Shown one piece after another: positions 1 to 9,000 of a DNA stretch of 13,222 nt. This DNA comes from Candidatus Bathyarchaeota archaeon B26-1 (GTDB lineage Archaea > Thermoproteota > Bathyarchaeia > Bathyarchaeales > B26-1). The stretch lies in contig LUCD01000070.1 of NCBI GenBank assembly GCA_001593925.1, positions 1-13,222 on the forward strand, read 5' to 3'. Each line of letters begins with the position of its first letter. Within the stretch, counting starts at the first letter, position 1. A program made the position numbers and the translations under genes. The notes under the pieces are model-generated. The model ran no database searches. It saw only the letters and a program-made list of their open reading frames with translations, and was not told the DNA's origin.

Positions 1-867
1 GTTCCCGTAGTAATCCTCCCAGTCCATAGCGCTATCTATGACGTGTCCCCTAGTCCAGTCCGCCCTAGAATCCGTCCCCCAACCTATATGCGATATCATG
101 TACGAACGGTCGTCATTCCACTTGGCGAACCACTCCGAGAGGAGCTTGGCTGAAGCTCCACCCTCAATCTTTACTATTCGGCCGTCCCTAACCGTGCACT
201 CTATAGGCTCGGTAACCAAGCATAGGTGGCAGATACCGTCCCCCGGCCCGATCACCAACCTCCCATTCAAGCTCTCCTCTATCGGCGCACATGAGACCTG
301 GCCTGCGGCGGCGTTGTCCCACCTCCCAGGCTGGTCGGCCATCCCGTACTCGCAGTGGGCCTTCCTACCCTTCTTGTCGCATGTCAGGTCTGTCCCGTAG
401 GGGGTTGTAACCCTTATGGTCTCGGCTGACTCTAGGAGTTCGGCGCATGCCCACGTCAATTTCTTCCTCTCAGATGTTGGGAAGAGCCTCCTGTGAACCT
501 CCTCGTCTTGGTGTATAGTCAGAGCTCTGACCCCCGCCTTGAGGGCCTCCATAAACTCCTCCGCGAATATTGGGAAGTTAATTAGGAAGTCGCTCCTCTT
601 CATCATCTCGGTTAAGCCTGGAGAGTGCTCCTCGAGGCTGACATTCACGCCGCCGGCGCGCTCTCTAGGAACCTCGACTACTGTGCATCTGGCGCCGAGA
701 GCCTCAACCGCCAACCTCAATGAGCCGACGTATCCCGGCGGCGGAACCCTAATCTTCCCCGGGCGGGTCTCATCGAACTCAGGGTTTGAGAGTATCAGAA
801 CCCTCTCATCCTCTTTCAGGCCTGAGAGCCTCAGTATCTCCATAACCAAGGAGACGAATGATCCCAA
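1..867 (-). CDS. M29 aminopeptidase / NicX-like metalloenzyme, partial (C-terminus beyond left edge)
   Basis: The minus strand is open from 885 to the left edge (295 codons from ATG 885), so the C-terminus, perhaps 50 residues, is missing. Counting from ATG 885, the sequence has GTDLT (164-168), PIEESLNG (201-208) and HIGWGTDSRADW (266-277). That last block resembles the metal-site region of the superfamily holding thermophilic M29 aminopeptidases (COG2309) and 2,5-dihydroxypyridine 5,6-dioxygenase (NicX). His266 is a likely metal ligand. These two activities cannot be separated from this fragment; either would be a cytosolic metal-dependent enzyme, and no signal peptide is seen. The start is uncertain. 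ATG 885 overlaps the upstream stop as ATGA but has no ribosome site. TTG 867 has GGAGGTG six bases upstream, so I prefer it. It is the second gene of an operon with the amidohydrolase. Superfamily fairly sure, substrate unknown. Confidence 0.75.
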   Translation of the reverse strand, partial: MGSFVSLVMEILRLSGLKEDERVLILSNPEFDETRPGKIRVPPPGYVGSLRLAVEALGARCTVVEVPRERAGGVNVSLEEHSPGLTEMMKRSDFLINFPIFAEEFMEALKAGVRALTIHQDEEVHRRLFPTSERKKLTWACAELLESAETIRVTTPYGTDLTCDKKGRKAHCEYGMADQPGRWDNAAAGQVSCAPIEESLNGRLVIGPGDGICHLCLVTEPIECTVRDGRIVKIEGGASAKLLSEWFAKWNDDRSYMISHIGWGTDSRADWTRGHVIDSAMDWEDYYGN

Positions 868-873
868 TTTATG

Positions 874-880
874 CACCTCC
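874..880 (-). promoter_or_regulatory. Shine-Dalgarno site GGAGGTG deciding a TTG start
   Basis: On the minus strand GGAGGTG lies at 880-874, six bases before an in-frame TTG at 867-865. It falls inside the first four codons of the alternative ATG start at 885, which has no such site of its own. The same arrangement (GGAGGTGA, seven bases, TTG) occurs before the small gene at 1803, which supports real TTG starts in this genome. Confidence 0.55.
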
Positions 881-881
881 T

Positions 882-1676
882 TCATGGCGGTAATATGCTG
901 GCGGCGTTGTTGTGGAGTATGTCCTCCAAGACATCTTTTGGTAGGTTCAGTCCTCTAAGAAAGTCTAGGAGCATCGTGTCGAAGGAGTCCGTCCCGTAGA
1001 GGAGCTTCTTACGGTTCCTTACGAGGAACTCCTTGGCGAACTCGGGGTCCCTCCTCAGAGCATTCAGGCCTGAACCGGCCGATAGGTCGCCGTAGACGTT
1101 GGGGTATTCGCTCAGTATCCTGTCGAGCAGTCCGCCCTTAACAACCTTGCCTGACGGGTACCTAGCCGGATCGGTATCGGCGTCGGCTGAGATTTCCCTC
1201 CACCATCCTGGGCCGTGGCCTATAAAGATCGTGTCCGGAAACTCCGCCAGCAGAGGTTCAAGCCTCTTAACGTCCACGTTTATCCAGTAGTCATACTTCG
1301 GCGGGAAGGGGACATCTATATGTATCAGAACCGGGAGGCCGAGTTCTCCGCAGAGCTTATAGATGGCCTTAGACCTCGGATCATCGATCTTTAAGCGGAC
1401 CTTATGTTCCCCGTACCCTCGGCACCCCTTCTCAGCCCACTTTCTAACCTTCTCTGGAGCGTTTAACCGCCGTGGGTCTACGCTACAGAAAGGTATGAAC
1501 CTGTCTGGGTGAGCCTTGTAAGCCTTAAAGACCTTCCATGTCTGAATTAGACTTTCGGGTCTGTCCTTGTCATCGTAAGCTAGAAGCCAAGCCTTATCTA
1601 CACCGACGTCGTCGAGGTACTTGACGATTCTGGCTGGAGTCCACTTCTCAAATGGGTGAACATGGACATCTATCAT
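882..1676 (-). CDS. Amidohydrolase_2-family metal-dependent hydrolase
   Basis: This is a 264-residue TIM-barrel hydrolase of the amidohydrolase superfamily, amidohydrolase_2 type (PF04909/COG2159). The family includes decarboxylases of the ACMSD type and other hydrolases, usually with one zinc or manganese ion. Visible site residues in order are DVHVHP at the N-terminus (His5 and His7), EHK at 90-92, His119 in LIHID, His154 in FIGHGPG, and Asp230 in YGTD. The length is typical and there is no signal peptide, so it should be cytosolic. The start ATG at 1676 puts the metal motif at residues 3-8, as is normal. Its TGA stop overlaps a possible ATG of the next gene as ATGA, and that gene's preferred TTG start is 14 bases further on, so the two form an operon. 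The substrate cannot be told from sequence; acting with the NicX/M29-like neighbour in a ring or amide catabolic route is inference. Confidence 0.85.
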   Translation of the reverse strand: MIDVHVHPFEKWTPARIVKYLDDVGVDKAWLLAYDDKDRPESLIQTWKVFKAYKAHPDRFIPFCSVDPRRLNAPEKVRKWAEKGCRGYGEHKVRLKIDDPRSKAIYKLCGELGLPVLIHIDVPFPPKYDYWINVDVKRLEPLLAEFPDTIFIGHGPGWWREISADADTDPARYPSGKVVKGGLLDRILSEYPNVYGDLSAGSGLNALRRDPEFAKEFLVRNRKKLLYGTDSFDTMLLDFLRGLNLPKDVLEDILHNNAASILPP

Positions 1677-1711
1677 CTCACAAGCACCGAACTCTATAAA
1701 CCGGAAACCGG

Positions 1712-1720
1712 TAAATAAGC
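1712..1720 (-). promoter_or_regulatory. Probable archaeal TATA box for the minus-strand operon
   Basis: Read on the minus strand the box is GCTTATTTA, preceded by purine-rich TAACTAAA. Transcription would begin about 25 bases on, near 1690, leaving a leader of about 15 bases before ATG 1676. A second AT-rich box (TTTATAG, 1700-1694) lies closer and would give an almost leaderless transcript. A short direct repeat CCGGTTT sits between them. Prediction by pattern only. Confidence 0.4.
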
Positions 1721-1745
1721 TTTAGTTAATACGGCGGAATAGACT

Positions 1746-1757
1746 AAATCTTTTAAG
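1746..1757 (+). promoter_or_regulatory. Probable TATA box for the small gene at 1803
   Basis: AAATCTTTTAAG has the shape of an archaeal TATA element. A transcript starting about 25 bases downstream would begin near 1777. That excludes the upstream TTG at 1758 as a start and leaves a leader carrying GGAGGTGA (1788-1795) before TTG 1803. This region is shared with the divergent minus-strand operon. Confidence 0.45.
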
Positions 1758-1787
1758 TTGCTAAGTTGTGATCTTATTTTGAGGCGA

Positions 1788-1795
1788 GGAGGTGA
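1788..1795 (+). promoter_or_regulatory. Shine-Dalgarno site GGAGGTGA before TTG 1803
   Basis: GGAGGTGA ends seven bases before the in-frame TTG at 1803-1805, which is ideal spacing. It lies within the longer open frame that starts at 1758, which argues that the longer frame is not used. Confidence 0.6.
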
Positions 1796-1802
1796 AGATG
1801 AA

Positions 1803-1997
1803 TTGTCGGGGCTCGTTAAGATTCTTAACTTCATCCCAGAAGCGCAACTTGAACTCTTAAGGAAGAACGGAATAAGGTACAAGGTGAAGAGAATTCCTGG
1901 AGATGGTTATGGTCAAGGCGAACTCTATGTAGAGACAGAGAGGAAGAATGAAGCGTTAAGGATAATTCTAGACGCAACGAGAATCCGTAGGGAGTGA
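1803..1997 (+). CDS. Small hypothetical protein, possibly DUF2007-like
   Basis: The product is a 64-residue soluble protein that I do not firmly recognise. The pattern is a helix with PEAQLELLRKNGI, a strand YKVKRIP, a glycine-rich turn, a strand ELYVETE and a final helix. This resembles the small alpha/beta fold of DUF2007 (putative signal-transducing) proteins, in which an 'LLxxxGI' helix is followed by a 'LYV' strand. That match is from memory of the family pattern and is weak. The frame is open upstream to TTG 1758, but TTG 1803 is chosen because GGAGGTGA (1788-1795) lies seven bases before it and the likely transcript start falls near 1777. An out-of-frame ATG at 1798 is too close to the ribosome site and gives only a very short peptide. 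The gene stands alone between a divergent operon and the M14 gene. Confidence 0.6.
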   Translation: MSGLVKILNFIPEAQLELLRKNGIRYKVKRIPGDGYGQGELYVETERKNEALRIILDATRIRRE

Positions 1998-2094
1998 GGT
2001 TGTAGATTGAAACTGAGAGCTCCCATCTCTCCCACTAACTTTGTTGAAGCCTCTTTTCCTGAAGAAAGAGCCTCCTCACAATTTCGGGGGAATG

Positions 2095-2105
2095 CTTCTT
2101 AAAAG
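2095..2105 (+). promoter_or_regulatory. Probable TATA box, near-leaderless promoter of the M14 gene
   Basis: CTTCTTAAAAG is centred about 24 bases before ATG 2124, so transcription is expected to start at or next to the start codon. No ribosome site precedes the ATG, which fits a leaderless message, a common arrangement in thermophilic archaea. The rest of the gap from 1998 shows no gene. Confidence 0.5.
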
Positions 2106-2123
2106 GTTTGAGACGATTGAACC

Positions 2124-3665
2124 ATGGGTGATAGATTGGGAGGTAGCCGAGGATTAATTCTGGTACTAACAGACAGCGAGCAGGACTGGTTCTGCAGAAA
2201 CCTTAAGATACTTTACCCAGACAGGGTTCACACATTAGATATAACGACTAGAGAGTACGACTTGGAGACTCTACGCCCATACGATTACGTCTTAACCTTC
2301 ATCCGCGATGGCAAGAACGTAGAGAAGATCAGATACAATGTTCTGGACAGGTACGCTGCGGAAGGCCACAGCGTAGTCATGTGTCTATATGAATATGCAC
2401 GCCGCAAATCTTTGAGGTTCAATAAGGAGTACACTGGAAAGTTGAGGCCTATGATCGAGATACTGGTCGAGAACGATGTGACTAAAGGGTTCAAGAGATC
2501 GGATAGAGTCTACTGGTACGGGAATGTTGGCGGCGGGGTTGACGACCCAGAGTCGGACCAGCTCCTCCAGAGGCAGATACTGGACCTAGAAGAGAGCGAG
2601 ACTGTGAGGGTTTTGGCTAGGTCAACTGTGAACGGTGGAGCAGTCTTCATAGAAGAAAAGGTTGGGGATGGTAGAATAATTGCTATGGACCTTATCTCTC
2701 CGAACGAAGCAGTCTCATGGGACTTCAAGGGATCAGCCAATAAGTACGTCTTTCTGGGGAATATTCTAGGTGGAACCGTTAGGTACGGCAAATACTATCA
2801 GAGGAAGCTCTCGTACGACGAGTTCGTTGAGGCTATGAAGAGCCTCTGCGAGAAATACGTGCACCTGTGGCTTGAGGATGAGGGAGCCTCAAGTGACGGG
2901 AGTAAAATCTACAGCATCAACGCGGGGGACCGGTCGAAGCCCCTCTTCCTCTTCGTCGGGTGCCTCCACGGTTGGGAGTGGGAGAACTCTTACGGCCTCC
3001 TGACATTGGCCGAGTACATAGGAAGCCATCCTGAAGACGAGAGAATAAAGCTGAAGGAGTTCTTCATCAAGATAATTCCGATAGCCAACCCCTACGGATA
3101 CAAGAATAACACTAGACAGAACGCTAATGGAGTAGATTTGAACCGAAACTTCGACTTCAAATGGGAGGAGTACAAGGTTCAGCATCCTCCACAAGATGTG
3201 GTTCAGCCGTGGGACTACGACTGGAAAGGGGAGTCTCCAGCATCTGAGGCTGAGACGAAGATCCTCCAGAGGATCATCGATAGCCATGAGATAGCGTGCG
3301 TCGTAGACTTCCACTCAGCCTCCTCAACGGCCTTTGCTAAGCCTAAGAGGCCGGATGACGCCGTTCTGAACCTCGTCTATGGCGAGATCGTTAGAAACTT
3401 GAAGGATAGGTATATCCGAGCCTTATGGGGGACTGAAGGGAAGCATGTTCAATTGTCGATCGATCACTTCGGCCCTCTCTCCGATGCTCCTGAGATGGTC
3501 AACTACGCGTCCAAGAAAGGCTTATCGTTCTTGATAGAGACGGTTGGGAATAGAGATGAGACTCACGGAACAGTTATGCACACCGATATGGTCGTCGAGA
3601 TATGCCTAGCAACATTAAAAGTTATAGGAGAAGAGGTTCTGAGAAGGAAAAAGGGAGGATGCTGA
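2124..3665 (+). CDS. M14-family zinc carboxypeptidase with N-terminal GATase-like domain
   Basis: This 513-residue protein ends in a complete M14 peptidase domain (about 230-505). M14 enzymes remove C-terminal residues from peptides, or cleave related bonds such as gamma-D-glutamyl-diaminopimelate. All key positions are present: His282 and Glu285 in LHGWEWEN and His397 in VVDFHSAS as zinc ligands; Arg331; Asn340-Arg341 in GVDLNRNF for substrate carboxylate; and catalytic Glu472 in FLIETVGN. Residues 1-225 form an extra alpha/beta domain. Phrases such as RPYDYVLTFIRDG and GRIIAMDLISPNE recall the class I amidotransferase-like or ThuA-like fold, but a catalytic triad is not obvious. No signal peptide or membrane segment is seen, so it is probably cytosolic. 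It has its own promoter and is followed by 213 bases before the transporter operon. The M14 assignment is firm; the N-terminal domain and the substrate are not. Confidence 0.88.
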   Translation: MGDRLGGSRGLILVLTDSEQDWFCRNLKILYPDRVHTLDITTREYDLETLRPYDYVLTFIRDGKNVEKIRYNVLDRYAAEGHSVVMCLYEYARRKSLRFNKEYTGKLRPMIEILVENDVTKGFKRSDRVYWYGNVGGGVDDPESDQLLQRQILDLEESETVRVLARSTVNGGAVFIEEKVGDGRIIAMDLISPNEAVSWDFKGSANKYVFLGNILGGTVRYGKYYQRKLSYDEFVEAMKSLCEKYVHLWLEDEGASSDGSKIYSINAGDRSKPLFLFVGCLHGWEWENSYGLLTLAEYIGSHPEDERIKLKEFFIKIIPIANPYGYKNNTRQNANGVDLNRNFDFKWEEYKVQHPPQDVVQPWDYDWKGESPASEAETKILQRIIDSHEIACVVDFHSASSTAFAKPKRPDDAVLNLVYGEIVRNLKDRYIRALWGTEGKHVQLSIDHFGPLSDAPEMVNYASKKGLSFLIETVGNRDETHGTVMHTDMVVEICLATLKVIGEEVLRRKKGGC

Positions 3666-3878
3666 ACTAGCTACGAAGCCTTAGAAGCCGCAACTCGATT
3701 TTCGAACCCTATTGCCAACATGCCAGTAACAAGCTTGGACGAGAGGTTACTCCGAGATTCGAGATAATAGCTATAGCTAACATATGCTCCTTAAAGAAGA
3801 AGGTAGAAAACGTGAATTTTCGGTAGGTTGCAATAAGCTTTAAAAGTTGATAGAATAACGATTTCCTTGGGGAAAATT
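3666..3878 (+). other. Intergenic region with palindrome and promoter
   Basis: No gene is seen in these 213 bases. They hold a perfect 12-base palindrome TAGCTATAGCTA (3768-3779), which is also a tandem TAGCTA pair, and the likely promoter of the downstream operon at 3835-3846. An AT-rich box near 3788-3795 could be a second, weaker promoter. No convincing terminator for the M14 gene is visible. Confidence 0.4.
3835..3846 (+). promoter_or_regulatory. Probable TATA box of the transporter operon
   Basis: AAGCTTTAAAAG is a good archaeal TATA element. Its centre lies about 25 bases before position 3867, so the message would begin at about 3867 and run through 12565. This leaves roughly 12 bases before ATG 3879, or makes TTG 3867 a leaderless start. 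Confidence 0.5.
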
Positions 3879-6047
3879 ATGGGGGGAATCGAGGAAGAAG
3901 CAAAAGGTCTTACATTGAAGGTTCTCGTCTTAGCAGTGATCATCGGCGCCGTAATCGCGGGTTTCACAGTTATCTTGGGGCCATTGGTATGGCCAAGCGG
4001 AGTTCTGAGCAGGGAGTTCGCAGGTTACCAGTGGGGTAGGCTGCGGGCTAGAGCCATGTGGGCCACAGGCCTAGTTGTATGGCTGACAATGATCGTAGCA
4101 CTGCTTAACACGGTTAAGAGAGGGCTCCTCTCACGTCAGGAGCTAGCCATCTTATCGATAGCGATCCTGTTCGCGGCGTGGCTTCCAGCATTTGAGTATC
4201 ACAATGTATTCTTCCTTTGGCTATCAGCGACTCCGGGAATAGCTGTCTGCTTCGGGGAAGATGCTCCAAAACACTATAAATATGTGCCACCGATCTTCGG
4301 TCCCCAAGACGTTGATTACTGGAAGACCGTGGTCTCCGAGAGTGTTCCAGTAGATTTCGGGCCACTCGCAGGGCTGGCGGGTGCCTGGATAGTCTTCTTG
4401 GTAGGGTTGACAGGGCTTATGCTCTTCGCTGTTACGCTCTTCAGGCGTATATGGGTTGACGTAGAGCGACTGCAGTTCCCGCTGGTGGACATCCTCGGAG
4501 AGATGATCGTGAACACCGAGCGAGAGAACAGCGTGGCAAAGCTCTTCAAGTCCAAATGGTTCCTGCTGGGGCTTCTGATACAGGGAGGCTGGATGGCGCT
4601 CGTCACGTTCCCAGCCATAGGAGAGAGACTTGCAGCTCCCGGGGCTGAGTCGTACGCGTACAAATACGGGTGGATCTTCAACGTAGTCCCGGCGTGGCCT
4701 AGATGGAAGCATGAGGTTCTGTCGACTGCTGCTCTCCCATGGGTACCGCTTCACGTTAGCTTGGTGCCTTGGCACATCGGTTGGGGGCTACTGCTTGCCA
4801 CAGACGTCCTAGTGGGGTTCTTAGCTGGATGGTTCGTCTTCTTCGTTATATGGCCGCTTGCAGCCTACTCGATGGGATACTTTGGTGAGTACACGCCGGG
4901 GCAAAGCATCTTCTCCGAGCTGTATCCCATTAGGTACTATTATTCAGGTGGCGGGGGCTGTGAGGTCGCTGTGACCTTAGGGTTGACGCTTGGTCTCTTC
5001 ATAGCGATGTGCTGGAGGAACAGGTGGGTTCTACTACACGTCCTTAAGGGTATAGTTGTTGAGCCTAGCCCAGAGGTCGACCCGAACAGGCCTATACCTT
5101 ACAGATTCACGTGGATCGGCTTAATCATCTGCGCGGTGCTGACTTTAGCTGGAGGAGCGGCGCTTAACCTCCTGCCGCAAGTCCTGATAGTCTACATAAT
5201 ACTTATGACGATAATAACGGTGGCGATAAGTAGGGTTGTAGCTGAGACCGGCGGCTGGTGGGGAACACTTGCCGTATACCCGTACCGCAACATAGTTTCG
5301 CTCTTCGTGGTTCTACCAATATGCTACCTCTTCCAAGGCGTAATCTTCGGCGTACCTGAGGAGAACTTGAATACATGGATCGCAACGACGATGGTGCTCT
5401 TCGTCTGGGTGACAGGTTCAGCCTTCTTCTACTACATCCCGGACTCTGGAATAATAGCGTCGAACGCCTTCAAGTTGGGTTCACTCACAAAGACCTCCTC
5501 AAAGGACGTGTTTAAGGCGGCGTTGATAGCGATAGTTGTGATGATAGTTTCAGCTACACTAACCTGGATTGCGGGAATCTACATACTCCCAGAGAAGGCT
5601 TCAGGCTGGTACGGCGATATGGAGGCGGCCGGATACCTCTTCACGTTAGGAGCGACGTATGCGAAGCAGACAAGTAGTATATATTGGGGAGACATAACCG
5701 GGGCATCCGTAGCCGCGGACGTCCTTAACACTTGGGGAAAAGTTGCAGCTGGAATCTTAGCGGCGCTTGTAGTGATGTTCCTGCGTGGGAGGTATCCATG
5801 GTTCATGGTGAGTACTGCAGGCTTGGTTTTAGGCTCAACGAGCATGGGTCCGCAGATCTGGACGGCGTTCCTCACGGCTTTGATAGTTAAGCAGTTGGTG
5901 TACAAGGTTGGCGGTGCAGTCTTCTACCTAGAGAAGATCAGACCGTTCTCAGTGGGTCTAATAGCTGGCTGGTTCCTGATATACCCGTTGTCACACATAA
6001 TCGTTCCGTTCTACATGGACTGGATGAGAGCGTGGATGCCCGGATGA
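3879..6047 (+). CDS. DUF6785/DUF6784 family multispanning membrane protein (OPT-like transporter)
   Basis: The product is a polytopic membrane protein of 722 residues with roughly 14 hydrophobic spans, from about residue 14 to 710. The signature DVERLQFPLV (194-203) matches the 'ERLxFPLVQ' block I associate with DUF6785. The block RVVAETGG (452-459) matches a conserved 'R..AE.G' segment. The end, with YPWF near 640, WTAFLTALIVKQL, VGGAVFY and PFSVGLIAGWF (689-699), fits the DUF6784 C-terminal domain. These families are uncharacterised; relation to the oligopeptide transporter (OPT) superfamily is inferred from layout and the 'FP' motif, and the classic OPT NPGPFNxKEH motif is absent. The start is ATG 3879; TTG 3867 is in frame and lies where the transcript should begin, adding four residues. 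It is the first gene of the operon and its TGA overlaps the next ATG. Likely cytoplasmic-membrane importer; substrate unknown. Confidence 0.8.
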   Translation: MGGIEEEAKGLTLKVLVLAVIIGAVIAGFTVILGPLVWPSGVLSREFAGYQWGRLRARAMWATGLVVWLTMIVALLNTVKRGLLSRQELAILSIAILFAAWLPAFEYHNVFFLWLSATPGIAVCFGEDAPKHYKYVPPIFGPQDVDYWKTVVSESVPVDFGPLAGLAGAWIVFLVGLTGLMLFAVTLFRRIWVDVERLQFPLVDILGEMIVNTERENSVAKLFKSKWFLLGLLIQGGWMALVTFPAIGERLAAPGAESYAYKYGWIFNVVPAWPRWKHEVLSTAALPWVPLHVSLVPWHIGWGLLLATDVLVGFLAGWFVFFVIWPLAAYSMGYFGEYTPGQSIFSELYPIRYYYSGGGGCEVAVTLGLTLGLFIAMCWRNRWVLLHVLKGIVVEPSPEVDPNRPIPYRFTWIGLIICAVLTLAGGAALNLLPQVLIVYIILMTIITVAISRVVAETGGWWGTLAVYPYRNIVSLFVVLPICYLFQGVIFGVPEENLNTWIATTMVLFVWVTGSAFFYYIPDSGIIASNAFKLGSLTKTSSKDVFKAALIAIVVMIVSATLTWIAGIYILPEKASGWYGDMEAAGYLFTLGATYAKQTSSIYWGDITGASVAADVLNTWGKVAAGILAALVVMFLRGRYPWFMVSTAGLVLGSTSMGPQIWTAFLTALIVKQLVYKVGGAVFYLEKIRPFSVGLIAGWFLIYPLSHIIVPFYMDWMRAWMPG

Positions 6048-9000
6048 AAATTCAAACCATCCTCCTTATTTTTTTCCTTCTTGCCTCGTTTCCAAACCTG
6101 TTAGTATATTCTCAGGCTTTTCCATCACAGTTATTACAGTCAAACGATCTTGATTACTCCTCTTTAATCCAAAGTGTGAATATGACCGAAGTTAAGAGGC
6201 TTGTAGAGTTCTTTACCAGCCTCGGCACGAGAGCTACAGGATATGAAGGCAATGTGAAGGCGGCTCTCTACATTTACAACTACTTTAAAGATTTAGGTCT
6301 TTCTAACGTTCATATAGAGAATTTCACGGTGGCCGAACCGATCAACTACGGGTCGAATATAACTCTCCTCTCAGGTCCGGATGCCGGAAGGGTGTTGGAG
6401 ATACATCCAATCAGGCCTAACCTTGTATGCACCTCCACAACGCCGCCGGGTGGATTGAAGGGGAAACTCGTCTATGTTGGCCCCGGATACCTCGAGGACT
6501 TTGATGGCGTAGAAGTGAACGGTAGCATCGTGATAATGGACTGGTACACTATGGATAGGTGGATAAACGCCGCTAAGCTTGGGGCAAAAGCGGTAATATT
6601 TATTCCTCCCAAGAGGATCATAACGTCGCCTTTAGGCTGGTCAAGACGCCTGAAGTACTTAGACAACGTGCCCTTCAAGTTTCCAAGGTTCTACGTTGAG
6701 AGGGACGGCGCCACGATTCTCCTAGACAACCTAGGTGAAGACGTTCGCATAGTCGCGAATCAGACATGGACAAAAGTTCAAGTGATGAACGTTTACGCGT
6801 TCCTGAAGGGGAAGAACCCGGAAAAGGCGGATAAGTTCTTCGTCCTCACATCCTACTACGACTCCTACTCTCCGGCTCCATCGGTGGCCCCGGGAGCGCA
6901 GGAAGCCACGGGAATATCGGCCCTCCTAGAACTTGCCAAGTACTTCTCATCGAACCCCCCCGACTACTCAATCTTGTTCATAGCCTTCGGCGGGCACCAC
7001 CAAGCCTTAACCGGGTCCTCCTACTGGGCCACCGAAAGCTTCCGTCCCGTAGACGACCCGAGGAGAAACGAGACCTTCGAGGAGAATTATTCTGTCCAGA
7101 TCAACTTGGACCTCCAGACCGGAACCGATATCCCATACTTCACCTCCTACCTCGGAGCTTGGAGCGAGAACTGCAGAAACTACTGGGATGAAGGGTTATA
7201 CTGGGAGCTCCTAGCGAACTATTTCCGACAAGTAGTTGAAGACCTAAACGAGAAGAAGCCGGCTGGTATGCCTGAGGCGGGTTACAGGGTTAGGGCTCAC
7301 GGCGGCCTATACGGTTATGCGGGGCTGCTGACTGAGACTGAGCATATACCGACGCAGCCTTGGAAAGAGTTCCCCTACGACCATGAGCCCGCAATTCTGA
7401 ACTGTATGCCCGCGTACACGATCACGACGGCGTTTGACGATAGACCAGTCTACGGCGAGCCCTTCGATACCCTCGAACTCGTCAACTTTGATAATTTGAA
7501 AACGCAGCTCGAGATCATCCGCGTTTTCCTCGTCAAACTCTTCAACATGCCCGACGATGAGTATAACCAGTACGTAAAACGTCTGAAGGACCGAGAGAAG
7601 GGATGGATGGGTTTCAGAACCTACAATTGGCACATGATTCGAGGGGTAGTTGCAAGATGGTCCAGAAACGTAGCGGACTACGTGCCTGTACCCAACTCCC
7701 TAGTAACCTTCACTAGTACCGGTGGAAGAGGAATAGGTCCATTCATATACTTGAGAAGATTCGCCTTCACAGATGAGTATGGGCGCTTCGAGTTCACCGG
7801 GGCTAACCAGTGGGACGCCATATGGACCATAACAGCATGGAAGGTAAACCGGTACGGAAACGTTACGTATGCCCCGGACCTCGGAATCCACACTTGGGCT
7901 CCAATCGTACAAAACTTCCGGTACCGCGTGGGCGCCGACCGTTACTGCGACGTCGGCTTCCTAGTGGTCTTTAAAGCGGCCTCCCTGGTGCTCTTTGACA
8001 TAATCTCTACAAGTTCCCTCTCGCTTGCTGAGACCGAGACTGGGGTTCAATACCCCGTCCTCACCGTGTACCAGAGCGATGTTCACCTCCCACCTGAGAG
8101 CCACAGTTACTGGCAGTACGGCACCGAAGTAACAGTCGTAAACGTGCCACCTGAGGTTCCTATAGAGGTACTCTGGAAGTTCGGTGTTGAGCGTTTCCCC
8201 AGAGCGGTTGTAGCAAACATAACCGAAAAGAAGATTTTAGGGTTCGGATATAAACTCAAGGTCGGCGAGGTTGTACACCTACCGTTAACCAGCCTAATAT
8301 ACGCAGATGCCTTCTGCAAACTGAACGATGAAAGGTACAATCTTCTCCGAGAGTTCGTCCCCAACCTTGAGAAGTACGACGCCTTTAAGAATCATCTCCG
8401 CGCCAAGGAGCTCATTAATGTGGCTAGAGACGCCTTCTCCAACCATGAATACTCGAAGGCTTACCGCTTAATCCTCGAGGCTTGGGACCTCAGCTACAAA
8501 TCATACAGGTATTCGAGAAGGTGGTTCGAGGATACCTCGTTGGCCGTCCCCTTCTTCGCGGCCCTCATGATACCCTTCATAATAATCCTTGAGAAGCTCA
8601 CCTTTAACCTTAGAGGATTCAAGAAGATCATCTCATACTTGGGAATATTCTCGGTTACTCTCACAGCCTTTTACGTTCTTCATCCAGGATTCCACATAGC
8701 GGCCAGCCCCGTAATGATCATCATAGGGTTCTCCGTTCTAATACTGTCATTTCCCATCTTGATCGTTCTCTTGAGGTACGCGTCGGAGTTCATTAGGGTT
8801 GTGAGGATCACTAGGATCGGGATGCATGAGGTTGGGATGAGCAGGCTTGGCATGGCCGATAGAGCGATCTCCATAGGGATCGAGTTCATGAGGAAAAGGT
8901 CCCTAAGGTCGGTCTTGACGCTCATATCAATTATTATTATGGTTGCAAGCTTAACGAGCCTAACATCAATCGAGGCCTACACATTTACAAAACCTAGTCC

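Noticed and set aside
539..958. Plus-strand open frame of 139 codons
   Set aside because: It lies antisense to the M29/NicX-like gene, whose minus-strand frame carries recognisable motifs.
4224..4775. Minus-strand open frame of 183 codons
   Set aside because: It is antisense to the DUF6785-like membrane protein, has low-complexity composition, and has no motif.
6955..6961. Run of seven Cs as a second frameshift site
   Set aside because: The protein reads correctly through it (SNPPDYS) in one frame, so no frame change is needed there.
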